Assembly (NCBI GenBank): GCA_020638695.1
Contig: JACKIB010000020.1
Coordinates: 1-64,000, forward strand
DNA: 64,000 nucleotides
Direction: 5' to 3'
Source: Planctomycetota bacterium
Lineage (GTDB): Bacteria; Planctomycetota; UBA1135; UBA2386
Shown here: piece after piece, positions 1 through 7,050 of the stretch
How positions within the stretch are numbered: the first letter of the stretch is position 1
How the letters are laid out: every line of letters begins with the position of its first letter
Notes under the pieces: generated by a model
Told to the model about the DNA's origin: nothing
Seen by the model: the letters and a program-made list of their open reading frames with translations, nothing else
Database searches by the model: none
Program-made: the position numbers and the translations under genes

Positions 1-347
1 GCGAGCGGCGGCGGATTGTCGGTCTGGAGATCGTAGAGGCGGGGGCGGACCTGGCGACCGATCTCGAGCAGGTCGCGAAAGCCCTCGGTGGTCACCACCC
101 CGACGCGACCGCCACGACGCTGGATCAGCGCGTTGGTGCCGACGGTGGTGCCGTGAGCCACGCGCTCGACGTCGCCCGGCGCGATACCGGCGGCGGCGAT
201 CAGCGCGTCGATGCCGTCGAGAATGGCGCGCGCCGGATCGTCGGGCGTCGACGCGGTCTTGTGCAGGCACACCCGCCCGCTCGCCGGATCGACCGCGTGG
301 AGATCGGTGAAGGTGCCGCCGACGTCGACGCCGATGGTCCAGGGCAT
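1..347 (-). CDS. hyuA: Hydantoinase/oxoprolinase A subunit, N-terminal part (cut by window edge)
   Basis: The reverse strand from an ATG at 347 encodes a protein beginning MPWTIGVDVGGTFTDLHAVD, the actin-like phosphate-binding motif of the HyuA half of ATP-dependent hydantoinases, 5-oxoprolinases and acetone carboxylase subunits. Further on come the family motifs HGTTVGTNALIQR and TTEGFRDLLEIGRQ. About 115 codons are visible and the gene runs off the left edge, so substrate and partner subunit cannot be judged. It lies downstream of, and in the same direction as, the RiPP precursor gene, but a strong hairpin separates them, so it probably belongs to a different transcription unit. A second, complete HyuA is encoded at 43193-45223. 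Confidence 0.9.
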   Translation of the reverse strand, partial: MPWTIGVDVGGTFTDLHAVDPASGRVCLHKTASTPDDPARAILDGIDALIAAAGIAPGDVERVAHGTTVGTNALIQRRGGRVGVVTTEGFRDLLEIGRQVRPRLYDLQTDNPPPL

Positions 348-490
348 GGCGCGGAGCCTCGGAGCAGGGGTCGGGGATGGTAACAGCCCGTCGGGGCCGG
401 GTGAGCGTGGCCAGGGCGAGTGGTCCGGCCGCTCGGCGTGACGGGGCGCGCCGCGGGCGGCCCGGCTGGTGGGGCGGCCGGGAGTGAGTG

Positions 491-527
491 GCGCGGGCGG
501 GCCGGACGATGTCCGACTCGCCCGCGC
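491..527 (-). terminator. Strong hairpin after the RiPP precursor gene
   Basis: A 17-bp stem (491-507 with 511-527, two mismatches, 3-nt loop) begins 17 nt after the precursor stop codon. It has no run of T on either side, so it is either a factor-assisted terminator or a 3' stabilising hairpin for the small precursor message. It separates the RiPP operon from the hyuA gene at the left edge. The rest of 348-543 shows no ATG-initiated frame on the reverse strand. Confidence 0.5.
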
Positions 528-543
528 GTCGTGTCGGCGGGGG

Positions 544-711
544 TCAGATCCCCACGCAGCGGCTCACCGGCGGCACGTAGACGGGCACCGACTGCACCTC
601 CACCTCGACCTCGGGGCTGTTGTCGGAGCTGCTGGTCCCGGTCGGGTTGCCCTTGCTGTTGCTGTTGCTGTTCGAGCCACGGCCGGCGCGCAGATTGGTC
701 TGGACCTTCAT
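544..711 (-). CDS. RiPP precursor peptide with short AG-type leader (55 aa)
   Basis: The 55-residue peptide starts MKVQTNLRAG, continues with a polar linker rich in Asn, Ser and Gly (residues 11-34), and ends with a Val/Glu repeat EVEVEVQSV and the tail PVYVPPVSRCVGI, which holds the only Cys (C52). The Ala-Gly at 9-10, with Leu at -4, fits cleavage by a C39 double-glycine peptidase such as the one encoded at 4315; the predicted core would be residues 11-55. Its ATG overlaps the stop of the upstream gene (ATGA) and a TGAGGAA ribosome site lies 8 nt upstream, so translation is coupled. Size, composition and the adjacent exporter with a peptidase domain indicate an exported, modified peptide. 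The modification type is unknown: no LanM, YcaO or radical SAM gene is nearby. Confidence 0.72.
   Translation of the reverse strand: MKVQTNLRAGRGSNSNSNSKGNPTGTSSSDNSPEVEVEVQSVPVYVPPVSRCVGI
655..672 (-). repeat. Hexanucleotide repeat AACAGC x3 inside the precursor gene
   Basis: Three perfect tandem copies of AACAGC (reverse strand) encode Asn-Ser-Asn-Ser-Asn-Ser at residues 14-19 of the precursor. Because the unit is six bases, gain or loss of copies keeps the frame and would only lengthen or shorten the linker. Confidence 0.85.
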
Positions 712-2636
712 GATGCGTTCCTCACTGTCGTCGTTGGATCACTGGGATGAGAACCGGCCGGCCAGCGGCCGCCGGGAGCTGGGGACGGGCGGCCGGCGGC
801 CGCGCCATCGGTATCGAGAGTCGCGACGTGGATGTCGTGCTCGTCGATCTCGAGCGAGATCCCGAGCAATGCCCGGATCTCGTCGATCAGGAACGGGAGC
901 CGTCGGCTGTCGGCCCCCTGCAACAGATTGTGGATGTCGAGCTCGCGCGCACCGAAGGCTACGGACGGCGCGGGGCGCCCGAGCAGGCGATTGATGGCCG
1001 CCTGCTCGACGACGCCGACCCGAATCAGCGCCTGCAGCTGCAGCGCGAACTCGATCAGGCACTCGCGCAAGCCGATGACGGTCGCCTCGTCGCCGCTCCC
1101 GAGCCGAGTGCGAAGGTGGCGGTCGAGCGCCGCGTCGAGTGCTTCCGCGCGCGGCGCACGTCGGCCGGCGACGGCGGCGGTGAGCGGGAGATCTGTGCCC
1201 GCGCCGCCGGCGAGCCCGTTCCCGCAGCGGGCATACATGTCGGCATAGACGGCTTCACGGTCGACGCGCCACCGCTCGGTCGCGAGAAAGGTGGATGCGC
1301 GCAGGGTCTCCAGATGCCCGTGCAAGCGCGCGCGCAACGCATCCACCGCGGCGCTCGGTACGCCGGCCCAGCCGTCGGCGAGCCCGGCCAGGGTCTCGTA
1401 GGCACGGGTCATCGCCGGCCAGACCGCGAACACCGCCGCGTAGGCGCGCAGACCATGCATCGCGTAATCGAAGGCGGCCTCCCAGTCGTCGAGGGCGCGT
1501 CGCATCGCCGGCCCCGGCGAGCCGGACTGTGGTGGGGTGGCGCCGTCGACCAGGACCGCCAGGAAGGTCTCGATCATCGCCCGCGGGCCGGCGCAGACCC
1601 CGTGCTCGGAATGGAACGAGTGGTTGCGCTCGGCGTAGGCGAGGATCTCGGCCGCGTTCATCGGCGCGTCGGGCGAGAGCGTCGGCTCGCCGACCGGGAC
1701 GAACAGCATCTGGTGCATCGTCATGCGTAGCCCGTCGGTGACCCGGAACATCGACGACAACGCCGGATGCAGCGCGCCGTTACCCACCCTTCCAGCCACG
1801 CGGGCGAGCTGGTAGGTGGGCACGGCGAGCACGAACGTGGCGAGCCGCTCGAGATCGCCGACCGTCCACCCCGCACGGGCCTGCGGGAAGCGCTCGAGAT
1901 AGCGCTCGCGCAGCACCGCGAGCGCAGTCATCACCTCGGGCCAGTGGGCGCGCATCGCCTTCAAGGCGGTGACGTTCATCGGCCGATCGGGCTGGTAGCG
2001 GGTACCGGGGTAGACGCAGGTGCGCCACCGGGTGGGGGTGTCCAGCCGCAACGCCTTCGGGAACACGTTCGACTCGCCGACCTGGCGACCGTCGGCGTCG
2101 AGCGCGGGGTGAGCGACTCGGAACACCGGGATCACCAGCTCGAGGTGGCCGGGATCCAGCGCCCGACCGACCAGGTCCTCGGTGAGCGCCGGGCACTCGT
2201 CCCAGGTGCGGGCGGTGCGGGCGGGCCCCGGCGGGAGCGGAGCCGGGCAGGGCCCGCCGGTCAGCTCGACCGGCTCGCGCCAGTCGGCAAGGTGCAGCAC
2301 GCCGGCCTCCACCAGTTGCTCGAGCAACACACCGACTCGCTCCCAGGGGTATCCATTTCCCCAGGTGGTCGCGACGTGGGCGACGAACCGCGACTGCTGC
2401 GCCAGTGCCTCTCCGAACGGGAACAGCGCCGGCTCGTCGAAGGAGATCGTACGGTCCCCGTAGTAGAGCCAGAGCTCCACTGCGCCGCTCGCGGCGGTCT
2501 GGTACTGGACGACGACACTACGCCGCAGTGGTAGCACCAGCTCGTCGGTAGGCTCGACCGCACGCACGAGCGACGCCTCGATCAACGCTCGCTGCCGCTG
2601 CGGCTCGTCGTGCTGGCTGGTCCCCGATCTGCTCAC
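708..2636 (-). CDS. RiPP-locus protein of unknown function, candidate maturation enzyme (642 aa)
   Basis: I do not recognise a catalytic family. The open frame extends far upstream, but a GTG at 2636 with GGGAG just before it and a sigma-54 promoter 45-60 nt upstream makes this the best start. Residues about 20-110 look like a small alpha/beta winged-helix domain (basic beta strand, then a helix ending EQLVEAGVLHLADW), reminiscent of the PqqD-like recognition domains that bind RiPP leaders; this is a visual impression. The remainder is mainly helical, with a His/Cys-rich stretch (ERNHSFHSEHGVC) that could bind metal, and ends in a Pro/Gly-rich tail. Its stop overlaps the start of the precursor gene, so it is surely part of the same system: a modifying enzyme is the likeliest role, with immunity or leader binding as alternatives. 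Confidence 0.7.
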   Translation of the reverse strand: MSRSGTSQHDEPQRQRALIEASLVRAVEPTDELVLPLRRSVVVQYQTAASGAVELWLYYGDRTISFDEPALFPFGEALAQQSRFVAHVATTWGNGYPWERVGVLLEQLVEAGVLHLADWREPVELTGGPCPAPLPPGPARTARTWDECPALTEDLVGRALDPGHLELVIPVFRVAHPALDADGRQVGESNVFPKALRLDTPTRWRTCVYPGTRYQPDRPMNVTALKAMRAHWPEVMTALAVLRERYLERFPQARAGWTVGDLERLATFVLAVPTYQLARVAGRVGNGALHPALSSMFRVTDGLRMTMHQMLFVPVGEPTLSPDAPMNAAEILAYAERNHSFHSEHGVCAGPRAMIETFLAVLVDGATPPQSGSPGPAMRRALDDWEAAFDYAMHGLRAYAAVFAVWPAMTRAYETLAGLADGWAGVPSAAVDALRARLHGHLETLRASTFLATERWRVDREAVYADMYARCGNGLAGGAGTDLPLTAAVAGRRAPRAEALDAALDRHLRTRLGSGDEATVIGLRECLIEFALQLQALIRVGVVEQAAINRLLGRPAPSVAFGARELDIHNLLQGADSRRLPFLIDEIRALLGISLEIDEHDIHVATLDTDGAAAGRPSPAPGGRWPAGSHPSDPTTTVRNAS

Positions 2637-2692
2637 TGGCTCCCTCACTCGTGGCCCGGTCCCGGCGGCGTCACTCGCCCGAGCTGAGCGAG

Positions 2693-2707
2693 GCAAGCGG
2701 CATGCCA
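2693..2707 (-). promoter_or_regulatory. Sigma-54 (-24/-12) promoter for the RiPP precursor operon
   Basis: The reverse strand reads TGGCATG-N4-TTGC, with GG and GC exactly 10 nt apart, against the RpoN consensus TGGCACG-N4-TTGCW. Transcription would start near 2681, about 45 nt before the GTG at 2636. A matching site faces the other way at 3015-3030. Confidence 0.7.
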
Positions 2708-2821
2708 CGGCACCCCGCGGCCGGTGGAGCACCAGCCTCGAGGTGTCGCAAGCCGTTGTCCTCGTGACCTTTTCCAGCGACCGGAACGGACGCGGCGCGG
2801 GCGCGCGCACCGCTCCTGCTG

Positions 2822-2898
2822 CAGGTGGCGCCGTGCCCCACCTGTGGCTGGTGCCCCACCCTGCCTGGGTCACCACCCCCAAGTCCCGGGGGAAGGTG
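2822..2898. promoter_or_regulatory. Repeat-rich block midway between two divergent sigma-54 promoters (candidate activator binding sites)
   Basis: The divergent gap 2637-3112 holds no convincing gene. Its centre carries three dyads: CAGGTGG-N9-CCACCTG (2822-2844), GGTG-CCC-CACC (2850-2860), and a hairpin CACC-A-CCCCC / GGGGG-AA-GGTG (2871-2898). GTGCCCCACC is also directly repeated (2833-2842 and 2851-2860). The block lies about 115-190 nt upstream of both -24 elements, the classic distance for an enhancer bound by an NtrC-family activator. One shared enhancer for both arms is my inference. Confidence 0.5.
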
Positions 2899-3014
2899 GG
2901 TGCGAACCGGGTCCCGAGACACGACCGCCGGCGCCGACGTCGAGGCACGCAAGTACGGGCATCCGCGGCCCCGTCGCCCAGATCGCGCCGGCGCCCCGCG
3001 ACAACGGCTGCGGA

Positions 3015-3030
3015 TGGAACGGAACTTGCT
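3015..3030 (+). promoter_or_regulatory. Sigma-54 (-24/-12) promoter for the export operon
   Basis: The sequence TGGAACG-N4-TTGCT matches the RpoN consensus at six of seven positions in the left box and fully in TTGCW, with the required 10 nt between GG and GC. The predicted start is near 3041, giving a 72-nt leader before the TTG start at 3113. Confidence 0.7.
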
Positions 3031-3112
3031 CGCATCCTGCCGACGCCGCGCCGCCGACTCGCGCCTTCCGGGGCGACGCGGCGAGCCAACTCTGGTCTCC
3101 AGGAGCGAAACC

Positions 3113-4318
3113 TTGGCCTCCCATTTCTCGCGGACCACGCGCGCGCTGGCGAGTGACTCCAATCGCGGCGCGCTGGTGACATGGGCGCTCGCGACGGTGC
3201 TGCTGGCGGCCTGGCTCGCCTGGTTCCTCCTCGGTCGGGTGACCATCTACGAGGTCTCGACCGCCGCACGCCTCGAGGTCGCGCGCGCCGCCCATCCGGT
3301 GGCACCGCAGGTGGCGGGGCGGATCGCGGTCGTCCACCTCGCCATCGGCCAGCGGGTGACCGCGGGGGAGGTGGTGGCGGAGATCGATGCCTCGGCCGAG
3401 TCGCTCGCGCTGCGCGAGGAGGAGGCGCGACGGGCGAGCATCGCGCCGCAGATCGCGTCGCTTCGCCGCGAGATCGCGGCTCGCCAGCTCGCGGTCGCCG
3501 AGGACCGAGAGGCCGCGGCAGCCGCGCAGAAGACCGCTCACTTCCGGCTCGAGGAGGCGGAGTCCGCGGTGGGGTTCGGGCGCGAGAACGAGCGGCGTCT
3601 GAAGGGCGGCATGGGGGCCGGTGGGGTGGCACCGATCGACGCCCTCCGGGCTGCGGCGCAGGCGCGGCAACTGGGCGCGGCGCGTGAGGCGGCCGCCGCC
3701 GAGCTGGCGCGGGTGCGTGCCGACGCACAGTCCCGCGCCCAGCACGGTTTGGCGGAGATCGAGGATCTCACCCGCGAGCTGCTCGCGCTCGAAAGTGGGC
3801 TCGAGACCAGCGAGGCGACGATCGCTCGGTTGCGACTCGACCTCGAGCGCCATCACCTGCGCGCCCCGGTGAGCGGGGTGGTCGGGTCGGTGGAACCGCC
3901 GCGTGAAGGAACCTACGTCACCGCCGGGGAGCGGCTGGCCACCATCGTCCCCGATGGTGACCTGGTGGTGGTCGCGACCTTCGACCCGTCCTCGGTGTTC
4001 GGCCGCATTCACCCTGGGCAGTCGGCCACGGTGCGCCTCGACGGCTTTCCCTGGGCGCAGTACGGGACGGTCGAGGCATCGGTCACCCGAGTGGGAGCCG
4101 AGATCGTCGACGGGCTGGTGCGGGTCGAGCTCACGCCGCGGTCCGACGACTCCGGGACCACCGGGCCGACGATGCTGCGCGAGGTTCTCCAGCACGGCCT
4201 GCCGGGGTCGGTCGAGGTGCAGGTCGAGGAGGCGACACCGGTGATGCTGGTGCTGCGGGCGGCCGGGCAGCTGGTCGCCCGCCCGGCGGTGGCCGCACCG
4301 GTGGGCGGCGCCCGATGA
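3113..4318 (+). CDS. HlyD-family membrane fusion protein of a peptide exporter (401 aa)
   Basis: This is the periplasmic adaptor that links an inner-membrane ABC exporter to an outer-membrane channel. The start is taken as the TTG at 3113, which has AGGAG seven nt upstream. One membrane segment (about 20-42, ending WFLLGRV) is followed by a biotinyl-lipoyl half-motif (VAGRIAVVHLAIGQRVTAGEVVAEID), a long Ala/Glu/Arg-rich coiled coil (about 85-240), the second lipoyl half (LRAPVSGVVGSV) and a beta-barrel region. The length fits the family. Its stop overlaps the ATG of the C39 exporter (ATGA), so the two are co-translated. Expression is predicted from the sigma-54 site at 3015-3030. Confidence 0.88.
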   Translation: MASHFSRTTRALASDSNRGALVTWALATVLLAAWLAWFLLGRVTIYEVSTAARLEVARAAHPVAPQVAGRIAVVHLAIGQRVTAGEVVAEIDASAESLALREEEARRASIAPQIASLRREIAARQLAVAEDREAAAAAQKTAHFRLEEAESAVGFGRENERRLKGGMGAGGVAPIDALRAAAQARQLGAAREAAAAELARVRADAQSRAQHGLAEIEDLTRELLALESGLETSEATIARLRLDLERHHLRAPVSGVVGSVEPPREGTYVTAGERLATIVPDGDLVVVATFDPSSVFGRIHPGQSATVRLDGFPWAQYGTVEASVTRVGAEIVDGLVRVELTPRSDDSGTTGPTMLREVLQHGLPGSVEVQVEEATPVMLVLRAAGQLVARPAVAAPVGGAR

Positions 4319-7050
4319 GCGCCGCGCCCGCGCTGCCTGCCCACCGTCGCCTCCTGGCCCCGGAGGTGGTCCAGACCTCGCCGATGGACTGCGGGCCGGC
4401 GGCTCTCAAGTGCCTGTTGGAAGGGTTCGGCATCCGCGCGAGCTACGGGCGCCTGCGCGAGGCGTGCCAGACCGGTGTCGACGGCACGTCGATCGACGTC
4501 ATCGAGGTCGTCGCCAACCAGCTCGGTTTGCCGGCCGAGCAGGTCTCGATTCCCGTCGACCACCTCCACCTCGACGGCGCCGACGCGCTGCCCGCACTTG
4601 CGGTGGTGCGCCAGTCCGACGGCCAGACCCACTTCGTGGTGGTGTGGCGCCGCCATGGCCAGTGGCTGCAGATCATGGATCCGGCGCTCGGGCGGCGCTG
4701 GGTCCCGGTGCGCCGCTTCGCCGACGACCTGCTCCGCCACGAGATCAGCGTGCCCGCCGCCGAGTGGCGGGCCTGGGCCAGCAGCGACGACTTCCTCGCC
4801 CCCCTGCGCGAGCGGTTGGCGGCGTTGGGGCTGTCACGGGTGGCGGCCCGGCGCCTGATCCACGCGGCGCTCGCCGATCGCGGCTGGTTCGGGCTGGGTG
4901 CGCTCGATGCGTGTACCCGGATGGTCACCGCGGTGGTGCGCGCTGCAGGGGTGTCGCGCAGACGTCCGGCGGAGCGGCTGCTGGCGGCCCTGTGCGAGGG
5001 TACGCGCGACAGTCCGCGCGACATCTTCACGCTGGTACCACCGGAGTACTGGTCGGTGGTTCCCGACCTGCAGGGCGGCGGTCGCCTCGAGCAGCGGCTC
5101 CGCCTGCGTGGCGCGGTGTTGGTGCGGCTCGGGGCCGCGGCCGACGTCGAGCCGACGACGGCGGCGGACGCGCCCCCGCTGCCCCCCGAGCTCGAGGCGG
5201 CGCTACGCGAGCGCACCACCCATCCGATGCGCGCGCTGTGGACGCTGCTGCGAGCCGACGGGCTGCTCGGCCCCGCCGCGCTGGTGGTCGCGATGCTGCT
5301 GTCGGTGGGCGCAGTGCTGATCGAGGCGCTGCTGTTCCGGGGCATCTTCGACATCGCCTGGGCGCTCGAGCTGCCGCTGCAGCGCATGGTGGCGGTGGGC
5401 GCGCTGGTCGTGTTCGCCGCCGCGGTGCTACTGCTCGAGACGCCGATCATCGGCGAGTCGATGCGGTTCGGTCGCCACCTCGAGCTGCGTCTGCGCATGG
5501 CGCTCCTGGCCAAGCTGCCGCAGCTCCCCGACCGCTACTTCCACAGCCGGCCCATCTCGGACATGGCCGAGCGCAACCACAGCATCCAGGTCACGCGCCT
5601 GGTCCCGGGTCTCGGTCTGCACCTCGTGCAGGCACTGTGGGAGCTCGCGCTCACCTTCGCCGGGGTCGTGCTGATCGATCCGGCAACGGCGATTCCCGCG
5701 GCGGTGCTGGTGATCACCGTGCTCGCGATGCCGGCGCTCGTCCAGCCGTTCCTGAACGAGCGTGACCTGCGGGTGCGCAGCCATGGCGCAGCGTTGCACG
5801 GCACCTTCCTGGACGCGCTCATGGGGCTGGTACCGATCCGCACCCACCGCGCCGAGGCATCGGTCCGTCGCCACCACGAGGGGCTGCTGGTGGACTGGGC
5901 ACGGGCAAGCCGTGACCTCCTTCGCACCTCGCTGATTGCAGGCGGCGCGCAGTCGGCGGTCGCCCTCGGCCTCGCCGCCTACCTGTTGGTGGAGCACTTC
6001 GTGCGTGCCGGGGGGGCGAGCGGCAGCGACCTGCTACTGGTCTACTGGGTGCTCAAGCTACCGGCGACAGCGAGGTCGATCGCGGGGCTCGCGCAACGCT
6101 ATCCCGCCCAGCGCAACATCGTGCTGCGGCTGATGGAACCACTGCAGGCGCCGGGCGGCGACGATCTCGCCCATGCTTCGTCGCCGCCGAACGGCGACGC
6201 GGTGGATGCAGCGGCGCCGCGGGCCACGGAGCAGACGGGAGCGGCGAGCGTCGGCTTCCGGCGCGTGGCGGTGGTCGCCGGAGGGCATCGCATCCTCGAG
6301 AGCGTCGACCTGGCGGTCGCCCCCGGCGAGCACGTTGCGGTGGTGGGGCCGTCCGGGGCGGGAAAGTCGTCGCTGCTCGGGGTCCTTCTCGGCTGGCACC
6401 GACCAGCCGCCGGCGAGGTGCGGGTCGACGGCGCCGCGCTCGACCCGGCGGCGCTCGAGCACCTGCGCCGCCACACCGCCTGGGTCGACCCGGCGGTGCA
6501 GCTCTGGAATCGCAGCCTGCTCGACAACCTCGGCTACGCGACCGCCGGGGGTGGGGTCGAGCGCATCGACCCGGTGATCGAGGCGGCCGATCTGGAGCGC
6601 GTGTTGCACCGCCTCCCGGATGGTCTGCAGACCCATCTCGGCGAAGGTGGCGCGCTCCTCTCCGGCGGCGAGGGTCAGCGGGTGCGGTTGGCGCGGGCCC
6701 TGATGCAGTCCGACGTCCGCCTCGTGCTCCTCGACGAGCCGTTTCGTGGCCTCGACCGCCGCCGTCGGCGACGGTTGCTGCGCGATGCCCGGCATTGGTG
6801 GCAGGGCGCGACATTGCTCTGCGTCACCCACGATATCGCCGAGACGATGGACTTCGACCGCGTCCTGGTGGTCGAGAACGGGCAGATCGTCGAGGACGAC
6901 GCGCCGCGGCGGCTGGCGCGTACCGACAGCCGTTACCGCGCCCTGCTGGCTGCCGAGCTCGACCTCCGCCGTCGGGTGTGGGGTGGCGCCGGATGGCGCC
7001 GACTGGTGGTGCGCGGCGCCCGGGTGACCGAGCGCGAGGGCGCCAGGTGA
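4315..7050 (+). CDS. Peptidase-containing ABC exporter (C39 peptidase, membrane domain, ATPase; 911 aa)
   Basis: The protein cleaves the leader of a peptide substrate while exporting it. The N-terminal C39 domain has an intact triad: C26 in SPMDCGPAA with oxyanion Gln Q20, H106 in THFVVVW and D122 in IMDPALG. A linker and a membrane domain with about six segments follow (roughly 330-620). The ATPase domain has Walker A GPSGAGKSS (about 678-686), signature LSGGEGQR (about 781-788), Walker B VLLDEP (about 803-808) and an H-loop THD. It is longer than a usual 700-residue exporter because about 180 residues lie between the peptidase and the membrane domain. It overlaps both neighbours by 4 nt. 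The natural substrate is the AG-leader peptide at 544-711. Confidence 0.92.
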   Translation: MSAAPALPAHRRLLAPEVVQTSPMDCGPAALKCLLEGFGIRASYGRLREACQTGVDGTSIDVIEVVANQLGLPAEQVSIPVDHLHLDGADALPALAVVRQSDGQTHFVVVWRRHGQWLQIMDPALGRRWVPVRRFADDLLRHEISVPAAEWRAWASSDDFLAPLRERLAALGLSRVAARRLIHAALADRGWFGLGALDACTRMVTAVVRAAGVSRRRPAERLLAALCEGTRDSPRDIFTLVPPEYWSVVPDLQGGGRLEQRLRLRGAVLVRLGAAADVEPTTAADAPPLPPELEAALRERTTHPMRALWTLLRADGLLGPAALVVAMLLSVGAVLIEALLFRGIFDIAWALELPLQRMVAVGALVVFAAAVLLLETPIIGESMRFGRHLELRLRMALLAKLPQLPDRYFHSRPISDMAERNHSIQVTRLVPGLGLHLVQALWELALTFAGVVLIDPATAIPAAVLVITVLAMPALVQPFLNERDLRVRSHGAALHGTFLDALMGLVPIRTHRAEASVRRHHEGLLVDWARASRDLLRTSLIAGGAQSAVALGLAAYLLVEHFVRAGGASGSDLLLVYWVLKLPATARSIAGLAQRYPAQRNIVLRLMEPLQAPGGDDLAHASSPPNGDAVDAAAPRATEQTGAASVGFRRVAVVAGGHRILESVDLAVAPGEHVAVVGPSGAGKSSLLGVLLGWHRPAAGEVRVDGAALDPAALEHLRRHTAWVDPAVQLWNRSLLDNLGYATAGGGVERIDPVIEAADLERVLHRLPDGLQTHLGEGGALLSGGEGQRVRLARALMQSDVRLVLLDEPFRGLDRRRRRRLLRDARHWWQGATLLCVTHDIAETMDFDRVLVVENGQIVEDDAPRRLARTDSRYRALLAAELDLRRRVWGGAGWRRLVVRGARVTEREGAR

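Noticed and set aside
544..711. Classical lanthipeptide, thiopeptide or sactipeptide precursor
   Set aside because: Only one Cys is present and no LanM, LanB/C, YcaO or radical SAM gene is visible, so no known class was named.
2637..3728. N-terminal extension of the reverse-strand RiPP-locus protein to a 1006-residue protein
   Set aside because: The extra residues are an Arg/Pro-rich low-complexity stretch running antisense through the HlyD gene and both promoters. The GTG at 2636 fits the predicted sigma-54 start site.
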